DNA of 64,000 nucleotides from positions 1 through 64,000 of the forward strand of contig NZ_FORN01000013.1 of the NCBI RefSeq assembly GCF_900114015.1, read 5' to 3'. The translations under genes were made by a program, and so were the position numbers. A model generated the notes under the pieces. That model made no database searches, was not told the DNA's origin, and saw nothing but the letters and a program-made list of their open reading frames with translations. Positions 53,477 to 64,000 of the stretch are shown one piece after another. Position 1 is the first letter of the stretch. Each line of letters opens with the position of its first letter. The DNA comes from Caulobacter sp. UNC279MFTsu5.1 (GTDB taxonomy: Bacteria; Pseudomonadota; Alphaproteobacteria; Caulobacterales; Caulobacteraceae).

Positions 53477-56400
53477 ATGGGCGGCGACGACCGGCATATC
53501 TTCCACGACCCCACCGGCCGGCGGGACCGGCGGATGCGGCTGATCCTGGGGATCACCCTGTCGGCCCTGGCCGCGATCGTGGCGGCCTTCCTGGCCACCC
53601 TGGCCTTCGCCCCGCGTCTGCCGGCCGTGACGCTGAAGGACCCGCACATCCTGTCGTCCCTGCATAAGGAGACGGCGCACCGGCTGAAGCCGAACCTGGA
53701 CTGGCGCAAGGTGCCGCGCCCGACCGCCGGCAAGGGCGGGGCGGCCCAGTCGCGGCCGATCAGCGTCGGTTTCTATGTCAGCTGGGACGAGGATTCCCGC
53801 GAATCCCTGCGCCGCAACATCGACAAGCTGGACGTGGTCTCGCCGCAGTGGGTGGCCCTGCGGGGGCCCGACGGCGACATCGCCATCGACGACGACCCTC
53901 AGGGCGTGGCCCGGATCGCCGCCGCGCCCAACCATCCGGCCGTGCTGCCCCTGGTCCACAACTCGGCCAACGCCGCCTTCAACGGGCCGCTGGCCGACGC
54001 CCTGCTGGCCAACCCGAAGGCCCGGGCCAAGCTGATCGCCGGCCTGGCCGACCTGGCGGTTCGGCGCGGCTATGGCGGCTATGTCTTCGACCTGGAGAAC
54101 CTGTCGCCCGCGGGCCTGGCCAACTATCCCAAGCTGCTGGACGAGGCGCGGGCGGCCTTCAAGCCGCAGGGCCGCGAGGTCTGGGTCACCGCGCCGTTCG
54201 ACGGCCAGGGTTGGCCGCTGAAGGCGCTGCAGGACGCCTCCGACACCCTGGTGCTGATGGCCTACGACCAGCACTACGCCGGCGGCGATCCGGGACCCAA
54301 CGCCGGCCAGGACTGGTACGAGGGCGAGCTGGCCAAGCGCTTCGCCAAACTGGACCCGGCCCGCACGATCATGGCCCTGGGCGCCTACGGTTACGACTGG
54401 ACCCTGAACAAGGCGGGCAAGGCGGTGGCGGGCTCGCCGGCCACCTTCCACGAGGCGATCCGCAACGCCCAGGACGCCGGCGCGACCATCGACATGGACG
54501 ACGACGCCCTGAACCCGACCTACGCCTATGTCGACGACAACGGCGACGGCCACGAGGTCTGGTTCCTGGACGCCGCCACCCTGTTCAACCAGGTCAAGGT
54601 CACCGACGCCTGGAAGCCGCGTGGCTACGGCCTGTGGCGGATGGGCATGGAGGATCCGGGCGTCTGGAGCGTGCTGGGCAAGCCCTATGGCCAGGCGTCG
54701 GCCGCCGGCCTGACCCGCATCCCGGCTGGAACCAGCGTCGACTTCGACGGCGGCGGCGAGGTGCTGCGGGTCGCCAACCTGCCGACGCCCGGCAAGCGGA
54801 GCGTCGAGTTCGATCCCGACACCGGCCTGATCGCCGACCAGACCTACGACGTCCTGCCCAGCTCGTACGTGATCGAGCGCTACGGCCAGAAGCCGGGCCT
54901 GGTGGCCCTGACCTTCGACGACGGCCCCGACGCGCGCTGGACGCCGAAGATCCTCGACATCCTCAAGGAGAAGAAGGCGCCCGCCACCTTCTTCGTGATC
55001 GGCGAGAACATGCAGACCCGGCCCGACCTGGTGAAGCGCGAGGTCGCCGAGGGCCACGACGTGGGCAGCCATACCTGGACCCACCCCAATATCGGCGAAA
55101 TCCCGATCGCCCAGACCGACGTCGAGCTGAACGCCACCCAGCGCCTGTTCGAGGTGATCACCGGCCGCTCGATGCGACTGTTCCGGCCGCCGTTCTTCGG
55201 CGACGCCGAACCGTCGACCCCGCACGAGGTGGCCCCGCTGGTGATCGCCCAGGAGCTGGGCTACCTGATCGTCGGCCTGCGCATCGACCCCGACGACTGG
55301 CAGAAGCCCACGCCGCAGACGATCATCGACCGCACGCTGGAGCGCCTGGACCATCCCGGCGACCGGCCGGGGCAGGTGGTGCTGCTGCACGACGCCGGCG
55401 GCAACCGCTCGCGCACCGTGGCGGCCCTGCCGGGCCTGATCGACGCCATCCGGGCGCGGGGCTATCGCCTGGTCACCATCGGGGAACTGGCCGGCATGAC
55501 CCCAGCCCAGGCGATGCCGGTCAGCGACCGCGATCCGGTGGCCCTGGCCCTGGATCGCGTGGGCTTCGGCCTGTTCCGCGGCGTGAAGTTCCTGCTGGGC
55601 GCGCTGTTCATCACCGCCATCGCCCTGGGCCTGGCGCGGCTGGTGTTCCTGGCTGGCCTGGCCCTGGTCCATCGCTGGACGCACCAGAGCCCCCAAAACC
55701 TAGACCCCGAGACCGGGCCGCTGGTCAGCGTGCTGATCCCCTGCTTCAACGAGGAGAAGGTGATCGCCGCCTCGGTGTCGCGGATCCTGGAGTCGGAGTG
55801 GAAGAACATCGAGGTCCTGGTCCTCGACGACGGCTCCAAGGACGGAACCGCCGAGGCGGTGCGCCGCGCCCACGGATCCGATCCGCGCGTGACCCTGCTG
55901 AGCTTCGAAAACGGCGGCAAGGCGCGAGCGGTCAACCGCGGCCTGGCGGTGGCCAAGGGCGAGTATGTCGTGGCGCTGGACGCCGACACGCTGTTTCCGC
56001 CGAAGACCATCGGGCGCCTCGTTCGCTGGTTCCAGGATCCGGCGATCGGGGCGGTGGCCGGCAACGCCATCGTCGGCAACCGCCTGAACATCGTCACCCG
56101 CTGGCAGGCCCTGGAATATGTCACCGCCCAGAACCTGGAGCGCCGGGCCCTGGCGGCTCTGGGCGCGGTGACCGTGGTGCCGGGCGCGGTCGGGGCCTGG
56201 CGCAAGAGCGTGCTGGACGCGCTGGGCGGCTATCCGTCCGACACCCTGGCCGAGGACCAGGACCTGACCATCGCCTGCCAGCGGGCAGGCTGGAAGGTGG
56301 CCTTCGACCCCGCCGCCCAGGCCTTCACCGAGGCCCCCGACACGGTGACCGGCCTGCTCAAGCAGCGCTTCCGCTGGTCGTTCGGCACCTTGCAGTGCGT

Positions 56401-56830
56401 GTGGAAGCACCGCGCGGCGCTGTTCAATCCCAAGACGCCCGCCCTGGGATTCGTGGCCCTGCCGCAGATCTGGCTGTTCCAGATCCTGCTGGCCGTCGCC
56501 GCGCCGCTGGTCGATCTGGCCGTGGTCTGGAGCCTGGTCTCGGGCCTTTACGGCGCCGTCGCCCATCCGGTGGAGTGGTCGCCCGACGACACGATCCGCG
56601 GCCTGCTCTACTGGGGGGTGTTCATCCTGGTCGACCTGTCGGCCGGCGCCCTGGGCATGGCCCTGGAGAAGCGCGCGCCCTGGGCCGACCTGCCGTACCT
56701 GCCCGTGCAGCGCTTCGGCTATCGGCAGCTGATGTACTACGTGGTCGTCAAATCGGTGCTGACCGCGGCGCGCGGCGGGCGCGTGGGCTGGGGCAAGCTG
56801 GAGCGGCGCGCCACGGCGACGCTTAAATAG
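53477..56830 (+). CDS. Fused GH18-like hydrolase / CE4 deacetylase / GT2 synthase
   Basis: This 1117-residue protein has four parts. A membrane anchor (LILGITLSALAAIVAAFLATLAF, about 22-46) leads to a GH18-like barrel (about 95-440) with GGYVFDLENLS near 204, where the DxE pair is the chitinase-type catalytic motif. A CE4 polysaccharide deacetylase domain (about 475-690) has TFDDGPDARWTP, GSHTWTHP (His/Asp metal site), RPPFFGD and LLHDAGGN. After a second helix (about 704-731) comes a GT2 synthase (about 750-980) with VSVLIPCFNEE, LVLDDGSKDGT, LDADT near 834, AEDQDL and KQRFRWSFG (processive QxxRW type), then C-terminal helices. It probably makes, deacetylates and trims a beta-linked GlcNAc-type exopolysaccharide. 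It stands alone. Confidence 0.93.
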   Translation: MGGDDRHIFHDPTGRRDRRMRLILGITLSALAAIVAAFLATLAFAPRLPAVTLKDPHILSSLHKETAHRLKPNLDWRKVPRPTAGKGGAAQSRPISVGFYVSWDEDSRESLRRNIDKLDVVSPQWVALRGPDGDIAIDDDPQGVARIAAAPNHPAVLPLVHNSANAAFNGPLADALLANPKARAKLIAGLADLAVRRGYGGYVFDLENLSPAGLANYPKLLDEARAAFKPQGREVWVTAPFDGQGWPLKALQDASDTLVLMAYDQHYAGGDPGPNAGQDWYEGELAKRFAKLDPARTIMALGAYGYDWTLNKAGKAVAGSPATFHEAIRNAQDAGATIDMDDDALNPTYAYVDDNGDGHEVWFLDAATLFNQVKVTDAWKPRGYGLWRMGMEDPGVWSVLGKPYGQASAAGLTRIPAGTSVDFDGGGEVLRVANLPTPGKRSVEFDPDTGLIADQTYDVLPSSYVIERYGQKPGLVALTFDDGPDARWTPKILDILKEKKAPATFFVIGENMQTRPDLVKREVAEGHDVGSHTWTHPNIGEIPIAQTDVELNATQRLFEVITGRSMRLFRPPFFGDAEPSTPHEVAPLVIAQELGYLIVGLRIDPDDWQKPTPQTIIDRTLERLDHPGDRPGQVVLLHDAGGNRSRTVAALPGLIDAIRARGYRLVTIGELAGMTPAQAMPVSDRDPVALALDRVGFGLFRGVKFLLGALFITAIALGLARLVFLAGLALVHRWTHQSPQNLDPETGPLVSVLIPCFNEEKVIAASVSRILESEWKNIEVLVLDDGSKDGTAEAVRRAHGSDPRVTLLSFENGGKARAVNRGLAVAKGEYVVALDADTLFPPKTIGRLVRWFQDPAIGAVAGNAIVGNRLNIVTRWQALEYVTAQNLERRALAALGAVTVVPGAVGAWRKSVLDALGGYPSDTLAEDQDLTIACQRAGWKVAFDPAAQAFTEAPDTVTGLLKQRFRWSFGTLQCVWKHRAALFNPKTPALGFVALPQIWLFQILLAVAAPLVDLAVVWSLVSGLYGAVAHPVEWSPDDTIRGLLYWGVFILVDLSAGALGMALEKRAPWADLPYLPVQRFGYRQLMYYVVVKSVLTAARGGRVGWGKLERRATATLK

Positions 56831-56893
56831 CGGGCGCCGGGTGGGCGCTTGGTGAGCAGTCGGCGGCGGGGCTCGCGAGCATGACAAGGCTGT

Positions 56894-56928
56894 CATTCGC
56901 CCTTGCGAATGGTAGCGGTACCTTTTTT
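56894..56928 (+). terminator. Candidate terminator of the fusion gene
   Basis: CATTCGC-CCTT-GCGAATG (56894-56911) is followed after GTAGCGGTACC by TTTTTT. The stem is short and the T-tract is displaced by 11 bases, so this is a moderate candidate. Confidence 0.4.
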
Positions 56929-56970
56929 CCGCCGACCGGGGGTCGACCCGACCCTTTGGGACGTCGGCGT

Positions 56971-57034
56971 TCGGTGAAAAAGTCCAATGGCTTCCGGGGT
57001 CACGCGAGACCGGCCCACTTTTTCACTTCGCCGA
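56971..57034 (+). promoter_or_regulatory. Nested RNA hairpin in the sucC leader region
   Basis: GTGAAAAAGT (56974-56983) is perfectly matched by ACTTTTTCAC (57017-57026), and the flanks TCG/CGA extend it past a short bulge. Inside lie CC...GG and GGTC-ACGCGA-GACC helices. The element ends about 90 bases before the sucC ATG. If transcribed, it would form a long stable leader structure. It could instead be the upstream boundary of the operon. RNA motifs are known upstream of suc genes in other proteobacteria, but I could not match this one. Confidence 0.45.
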
Positions 57035-57124
57035 ACAATCGGTCCAAGCGCGGTTGCGCCTGAGAAATCACACTCCTATAACCCGCCCACAATTTTCAGA
57101 AGCCGTCGTCGAGACCGGTCCCTC

Positions 57125-58324
<1,200 letters not shown>

Positions 58325-58329
58325 CTCTC

Positions 58330-59214
58330 ATGTCCATCCTCATCGGTTCTGAAACCAAGGTCATCACCCAGGGCTTCACCGGCGCCCAGGGCACGTTCCA
58401 CTCCGAACAGGCCATCGCCTACGGCACCAAGATGGTCGGCGGCGTCACCCCGGGCAAAGGCGGCCAGACCCACATCGGCCTGCCGGTGTTCGACACGGTC
58501 GGCGAAGCCAAGGAAGCCACCGGCGCCGACGCCTCGGTGATCTATGTCCCGCCGCCCTTCGCGGCCGACTCGATCCTGGAAGCCATCGACGCGGAAATCC
58601 CGCTGATCGTCTGCATCACCGAGGGCATCCCGGTGCTGGACATGGTTAAGGTCAAGAAGGCCCTGCAAGGCAGCAAGTCGCGCCTGATCGGCCCGAACTG
58701 CCCCGGCGTCCTGACGCCGAACCAGTGCAAGATCGGCATCATGCCGGGCTCGATCTTCTCGGAAGGTTCGGTCGGCGTCGTGTCGCGCTCGGGCACCCTG
58801 ACCTACGAAGCCGTGTTCCAGACCACCAACGCCGGCCTGGGCCAGACCACGGCCGTCGGCATCGGCGGCGACCCGGTCAAGGGCACCGAGTTCATCGACG
58901 TGCTGGAGCTGTTCCTGGCCGACGAAGCCACCAAGTCGATCGTCATGATCGGCGAGATCGGCGGCTCGGCCGAGGAGGAAGCCGCCCAGTTCCTGGCCGA
59001 CGAAGCCAAGCGCGGCCGCAAGAAGCCCATGGTCGGCTTCATCGCCGGCCGCACGGCCCCTCCCGGCCGTCACATGGGCCACGCCGGCGCGATCATCTCG
59101 GGCGGCAAGGGCGGCGCGGAAGACAAGATCGCGGCGATGGAAGCCGCGGGCATCCGCGTCTCGCCGTCGCCGGCCAAGCTGGGCGAGACCCTGCTCGAGG
59201 TGCTCAAGGGCTAA
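58330..59214 (+). CDS. sucD: Succinyl-CoA synthetase alpha subunit
   Basis: This 294-residue CoA-binding subunit has the phosphohistidine cycle machinery: [37 protein letters not shown] (CoA loop), [52 protein letters not shown], and [31 protein letters not shown] with the phosphorylated His in GRHMGHAGA (near 247). It is cotranscribed with sucC. A hairpin with a T-tract follows, so sucA probably has its own promoter. Confidence 0.99.
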   Translation: MSILIGSETKVITQGFTGAQGTFHSEQAIAYGTKMVGGVTPGKGGQTHIGLPVFDTVGEAKEATGADASVIYVPPPFAADSILEAIDAEIPLIVCITEGIPVLDMVKVKKALQGSKSRLIGPNCPGVLTPNQCKIGIMPGSIFSEGSVGVVSRSGTLTYEAVFQTTNAGLGQTTAVGIGGDPVKGTEFIDVLELFLADEATKSIVMIGEIGGSAEEEAAQFLADEAKRGRKKPMVGFIAGRTAPPGRHMGHAGAIISGGKGGAEDKIAAMEAAGIRVSPSPAKLGETLLEVLKG

Positions 59215-59224
59215 CTAGACACCG

Positions 59225-59256
59225 AAACCCCGCCCCGCGCGGGGCCCAGGTTTTTT
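59225..59256 (+). terminator. Terminator after sucCD
   Basis: AAACC (59225-59229) and GGTTT (59249-59253) bracket GCCCCGCGCGGGGC (59232-59245), with TTTTTT directly after. It is 10 bases past the sucD stop and separates sucCD from sucAB. Confidence 0.75.
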
Positions 59257-59335
59257 GCGACCGCCAGTCGACGATCCGAAAAAATCACCTGGGCCCCGTT
59301 CGTTACACGGGCGTCCGGTGATTGAGAGACTATAT

Positions 59336-59365
59336 TTACGCAACGCCGTTAGCGGTGGCGTAAAA
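59336..59365 (+). promoter_or_regulatory. Inverted repeat in the sucA leader
   Basis: TTTACGC (59336-59342) and GCGTAAA (59359-59365) flank AACGCCGTTAGCGGTG, with an inner CGCC/GGCG-like pairing possible. It lies 19 bases before the sucA ATG and just ahead of AAGG, where a hairpin or a bound regulator could affect translation. Confidence 0.4.
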
Positions 59366-59384
59366 GGATCCTAAGGCAAAGACG

Positions 59385-62348
59385 ATGGCGGACGACGCAG
59401 GCATCATCAATCAGGTCTTGACCGAGACCTCGTTCCTCTACGGGGCCAACGCGGCCTTCGTGGAAGATCTCTACGCCCGGTGGGCGGAGAACCCCGGATC
59501 GGTCGAGCCCTCTTGGGCCGCCTTCTTCGCCACGCTCTCGGACCAGGCCGACCAGGTCAAGCGCGCCGCCCAGGACCCGGCCTGGACGCCGCGCCAGGCG
59601 CCGGCCGTCCGTCCCGAATGGCTGTCGGCCATCGACGGCCAGTGGCCGACCGTGGCCCCCGCCGTCGAAGCCAAGATGACCAAGGCCATCGAGGCCAAGG
59701 CCCCCGGCTCCTCGGCCGAAGCCGTCCGCGCCGCCACGCTGGACAGTCTGCGGGCCATCATGATGATCCGGGCCTACCGGATGCGCGGCCACCTGGCCGC
59801 CAACCTCGACCCGCTGGGCCTGGAGCCCAAGCCCCCGGCGCCGGAGCTGGATCCGGCGACCTACGGCTTCTCGGAAGCCGACTACGACCGCCCGATCTTC
59901 CTGGACTTCGTGCTCGGCATGGAGACCTCGACGATCCGCGAGATCCTGTCGATCCTGCGCCGCACCTACTGCGACAATGTCGGCGTGCAATACATGCACA
60001 TCTCGGACCCGACCGAGAAGGCCTGGCTGCAGGAGCGCATCGAGGGCCGCGACAAGGAGATCGTGTTCTCCAAGGAGGGCAAGGTCGCCATCCTCAAGAA
60101 GCTGATCGAGGCCGAGGGCTTCGAACGCTTCCTGCACAAGCGCTTCCCGGGCACCAAGCGCTTCGGCCTGGACGGCGGCGAGGCCACCGTCCCCGCGCTG
60201 GAGCAGATCATCAAGCGCGGCGGCGCCCTGGGCGTGAAGGAAATCGTCATCGGCATGCCGCACCGCGGCCGCCTGAACACCCTGGCCGCCGTGATGGGCA
60301 AGCCCTATCACGTGATCTTCCACGAGTTCCAGGGCGGCTCGTCGGTGCCCTCGGACATCGAGGGTTCGGGCGACGTGAAGTACCACATGGGCGCCTCGTC
60401 GGACCGCGAGTTCGACGACAACAAGGTCCACCTGTCGCTGACCGCCAACCCCTCGCACCTGGAAATCGTCAACCCGGTGGTGATCGGCAAGGCCCGCGCC
60501 AAGCAGGCCTTCACCCTGCGCGAGCAGCCCGACGCCGGCCGCGGCCACGTGCTGCCGCTGCTGCTGCACGGCGACGCGGCCTTCGCCGGCCAGGGCGTGG
60601 TGGCCGAGTGCTTCACCCTGTCGGGCCTGAAGGGCTACCGCACGGGCGGCACCATCCACTTCATCGTCAACAATCAGATCGGCTTCACGACCAACCCGCG
60701 CTATTCGCGCAGCTCGCCCTATCCCTCGGACGTGGCGCTGATGGTCGAGGCCCCGATCTTCCACGTCAACGGCGACGATCCCGAAGCCGTGGTCTTCGCG
60801 GCCAAGGTCGCCACCGAATATCGCCAGATGTTCGGCAAGGACGTGGTCGTCGACATGTTCTGCTATCGCCGGTTCGGTCACAACGAAGGTGACGACCCGA
60901 CGATGACCCAGCCCTTGATGTACGCCAAGATCAAGGACCACCCCTCGACCCGCGAGCTCTACAGCCGCCGCCTGGTGGCCGAAGGCGTGGCGACCCAGGG
61001 CGACGTGGACGGCTGGGTCGGCGAGTTCGAGAGCTTCCTCGACCAGGAATTCGACGCCGGCAAGACCTACAAGGCCAACAAGGCCGACTGGCTGGACGGC
61101 AAGTGGAAGGGCCTGGCCCTGCCCGGCGACGAAGAGCGCAAGGGCAAGACCGAGGTGGCCAGGACCAAGCTCCTGGAGCTGGGCCGCCAGATCACCACGA
61201 TCCCCGATCGGATCAACGCCCACAAGACTGTCAAGCGCGTGGTCGAGAACCGCCGCGAGGCGATCGAGAAGGGCGAGAACATCGACTGGGGCACGGCCGA
61301 GCACCTGGCCTTCGCCACCCTGCTCGACGAGGGCTTCCCTGTCCGCCTGTCCGGCCAGGACAGCGTGCGCGGCACCTTCACCCAGCGCCATTCGGACATC
61401 ATCGACCAGACGACCGAAGAGCACTACACGCCGCTGAACAACATTCGCCCGGGCCAGGCCCACTACGAGGTCATCGACTCGGCCCTGTCGGAAGAGGCGG
61501 TGCTGGGCTTCGAATACGGCTTCTCGCTGGCCGACCCGAACACCATGACCCTGTGGGAAGGCCAGTTCGGCGACTTCGTGAACGGCGCCCAGGTGGTGAT
61601 CGACCAGTTCATCAGCTCGGGCGAGCGCAAGTGGTTGCGGATGAGCGGCCTGACCATGCTGCTGCCGCACGGCTACGAAGGCCAGGGCCCCGAGCACAGC
61701 TCGGCGCGCCTCGAGCGCTTCCTGCAGTCGTGCGCGGAAGACAACATGCAGGTCGTCAACTGCACGACCCCGGCCAACTACTTCCACGCCCTGCGTCGCC
61801 AGATGCACCGCGAGTTCCGCAAGCCGCTGATCGTCATGACGCCCAAGAGCCTGCTGCGCCACAAGAAGGCGGTCTCGAACCTGGCCGACATGGCCGAGGG
61901 CTCCAGCTTCCACCGCGTGATGATCGACGGGGCCGAAGCCGGCTGCGACGTCGGCGGCATCACCCTGAAGAGCGACGACAAGATCACCCGCGTCATCGCC
62001 TGTTCGGGCAAGGTCTATTTCGACCTGATCGACGCCCGGGCCAAGGCCGGCCGCGACGACGTCTACATCGTCCGCCTGGAGCAGTTCTATCCGTGGCCGC
62101 TGAAGTCGGTGCTGGCGGTGCTCGGACGGTTCAAGAACGCCGAGCTGGTCTGGTGCCAGGAAGAGCCCAAGAACATGGGCGGCTGGACCTTCGTCGATCC
62201 GTGGCTGGAGCTGAGCCTGGCCAAGCTGGACGTCAAGGCCAAGCGCGCCCGCTATGTCGGCCGTCCGGCCTCGGCCTCCACGGCCGCCGGCATGATGAGC
62301 CGCCACCTGAGAGAACTCGAGACCTTCCTGAGCGAAGCCTTCGCCTGA
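59385..62348 (+). CDS. sucA: 2-Oxoglutarate dehydrogenase E1 component
   Basis: E1 decarboxylates 2-oxoglutarate with thiamine diphosphate and reductively succinylates the lipoyl arm of E2. The 987-residue protein has the N-terminal E2-binding helix FLYGANAAFVEDLYARWAENPGSVEPSW, DYDRPI, VIGMPHRGRLNTLAAVMGKPYHVIFHEFQG, SLTANPSHLEIVNPVV, HGDAAFAGQGVVAE, the diphosphate motif NNQIGFTTNP with GDDPEAV, RRFGHNEGDDP, and the C-terminal SALSEEAVLGFEYGFSLADP and LPHGYEGQGPEHSSARLERFL. All parts are intact and the length is normal. A leader inverted repeat lies upstream. sucB follows with a 62-base gap. Confidence 0.99.
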   Translation: MADDAGIINQVLTETSFLYGANAAFVEDLYARWAENPGSVEPSWAAFFATLSDQADQVKRAAQDPAWTPRQAPAVRPEWLSAIDGQWPTVAPAVEAKMTKAIEAKAPGSSAEAVRAATLDSLRAIMMIRAYRMRGHLAANLDPLGLEPKPPAPELDPATYGFSEADYDRPIFLDFVLGMETSTIREILSILRRTYCDNVGVQYMHISDPTEKAWLQERIEGRDKEIVFSKEGKVAILKKLIEAEGFERFLHKRFPGTKRFGLDGGEATVPALEQIIKRGGALGVKEIVIGMPHRGRLNTLAAVMGKPYHVIFHEFQGGSSVPSDIEGSGDVKYHMGASSDREFDDNKVHLSLTANPSHLEIVNPVVIGKARAKQAFTLREQPDAGRGHVLPLLLHGDAAFAGQGVVAECFTLSGLKGYRTGGTIHFIVNNQIGFTTNPRYSRSSPYPSDVALMVEAPIFHVNGDDPEAVVFAAKVATEYRQMFGKDVVVDMFCYRRFGHNEGDDPTMTQPLMYAKIKDHPSTRELYSRRLVAEGVATQGDVDGWVGEFESFLDQEFDAGKTYKANKADWLDGKWKGLALPGDEERKGKTEVARTKLLELGRQITTIPDRINAHKTVKRVVENRREAIEKGENIDWGTAEHLAFATLLDEGFPVRLSGQDSVRGTFTQRHSDIIDQTTEEHYTPLNNIRPGQAHYEVIDSALSEEAVLGFEYGFSLADPNTMTLWEGQFGDFVNGAQVVIDQFISSGERKWLRMSGLTMLLPHGYEGQGPEHSSARLERFLQSCAEDNMQVVNCTTPANYFHALRRQMHREFRKPLIVMTPKSLLRHKKAVSNLADMAEGSSFHRVMIDGAEAGCDVGGITLKSDDKITRVIACSGKVYFDLIDARAKAGRDDVYIVRLEQFYPWPLKSVLAVLGRFKNAELVWCQEEPKNMGGWTFVDPWLELSLAKLDVKAKRARYVGRPASASTAAGMMSRHLRELETFLSEAFA

Positions 62349-62410
62349 TCGCTTCGCCCAGACCCTGAACTGAACCCGCCCGGACCAAACAAGAGACATC
62401 GGAACCCCAC

Positions 62411-63640
<1,230 letters not shown>

Positions 63641-63664
63641 TGGCTTCGAGAGATCGATCGGAAA

Positions 63665-63690
63665 GGGGCCGCGAAAGCGGCCCCTTTTTT
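63665..63690 (+). terminator. Terminator after sucB
   Basis: GGGGCCGC-GAAA-GCGGCCCC followed by TTTTTT, 25 bases after the sucB stop. It is a textbook rho-independent terminator with a GNRA tetraloop. Confidence 0.95.
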
Positions 63691-63729
63691 CGTGGCGGCG
63701 AAGCGTCGTTGAGGCGCGTGCGGCTTTCG

Positions 63730-63752
63730 TGTATCTATAGTCTGTAGATACA
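63730..63752 (+). promoter_or_regulatory. Operator palindrome ahead of the antitoxin gene
   Basis: TGTATCTA (63730-63737) and TAGATACA (63745-63752) are perfect 8-bp arms separated by TAGTCTG. The site lies 11 bases before the VapB-type ATG and is the expected place for autorepression by a toxin-antitoxin complex. It is AT-rich compared with its surroundings. Confidence 0.65.
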
Positions 63753-63763
63753 TCGAGGTCGCC

Positions 63764-64000
63764 ATGACCAAGCTCGATATCCAGTTGCCCCGCGCCAAGC
63801 TTTTCACCCACGGCGGCAGCCAGGCCGTCCGCCTGCCTAAGGCCTTTCGGTTCGAAGGCGTTGAGGTGACCGTGCGCCGCGAGGGCGAGGCGGTGATCCT
63901 TGAGCCCGTCGCCGCCAAGCCGCCCCGCACGCAGGCCGATCTCGACGCCATGTGGGCTCGCATCGACGCGCGAGGCGGGGCTGATTTTCCGGATCGGGAA
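63764..64000 (+). CDS. VapB-type antitoxin (AbrB fold), partial
   Basis: The first 79 residues are present and the frame runs off the window end. It has the swapped-hairpin AbrB DNA-binding motif of VapB proteins: RAKLFTHGGSQAVRLPKAFRFEGVEVTVRREGEAVILEPV. The GGSQAVRLPKAFRF block is highly diagnostic. The tail (ADLDAMWARIDARGG) is the part that normally wraps the toxin. The partner PIN-domain VapC ribonuclease would be expected next, outside the window. The upstream palindrome at 63730 suggests autoregulation. Confidence 0.88.
   Translation, partial: MTKLDIQLPRAKLFTHGGSQAVRLPKAFRFEGVEVTVRREGEAVILEPVAAKPPRTQADLDAMWARIDARGGADFPDRE

Noticed and set aside
59349..62399. A 1016-residue minus-strand frame opposite sucA
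   Set aside because: It is an antisense shadow; sucA is complete and conserved on the plus strand.

Overview
The window is a high-GC alphaproteobacterial chromosome segment, most likely from Caulobacter or a close Caulobacteraceae relative. The reasons are the protein style of the housekeeping genes (354-residue Obg, succinyl-CoA synthetase and 2-oxoglutarate dehydrogenase in one run), a TonB-dependent receptor with an MFS partner, a lipoprotein of the CC0125/CC1285 type, chemoreceptors ending in WEEF, and the families of short palindromic intergenic repeats. This is inference from sequence recall; no database search was made. Gene density is high, most genes are short operons, and the region is largely ordinary core genome with small accessory inserts.

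Layout. 1-591: no convincing protein gene, but tandem RNA-like hairpins and a 100-bp palindromic repeat. 592-4144: a secreted GH92 mannosidase, a lower-GC orphan with a cytidine-deaminase-type zinc signature, and a DUF3574 lipoprotein. 4145-9665: proB and obgE, small unknowns, a GNAT enzyme and the rplU-rpmA ribosomal pair. 9714-11546: a Zur-box-like palindrome in front of a membrane transporter and a His-rich CobW GTPase, probably a zinc-limitation unit. 11700-14848: two ExbD proteins, a WD40 protein and CutC. 14963-26605: secreted or enzymatic accessory genes (Ntn-hydrolase asparaginase, VOC, DUF4331/DUF4198 pair, a frameshifted SnoaL-like gene, AraC, nitroreductase, MtgA, GNAT, CDF exporter, soluble sugar-dehydrogenase-like protein, KTSC, MAPEG, LysE, lipoprotein). 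26709-32479: a short-chain dehydrogenase, a five-gene cluster of small proteins, and an acyl-CoA ligase.

32550-46971: two CHASE3-HAMP-MA chemoreceptors with nearly the same signalling domain and tail bracket the leucine genes (leuC, leuD, leuB with two unrelated genes inserted), rplS-trmD, an isocitrate-lyase-like protein and polA. 47036-53223: a LytTR membrane regulator, a DUF2306 protein, then a TetR regulator with palindromic operators, a TonB receptor and an MFS transporter that look like one uptake system. 53477-56830: a 1117-residue fusion of a GH18-like hydrolase, a CE4 deacetylase and a GT2 synthase. 57125-63640: sucC-sucD and sucA-sucB (TCA cycle), each pair with structured sequence in its leader. 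63730-64000: an operator palindrome and the start of a VapB-type antitoxin, cut by the window end.

The observations most worth checking are the orphan deaminase-like protein at 3019-3597, the fused hydrolase/deacetylase/synthase, the candidate Zur-controlled transporter plus CobW pair, the nested RNA hairpin ahead of sucC, and the alternative hairpins ahead of leuC.
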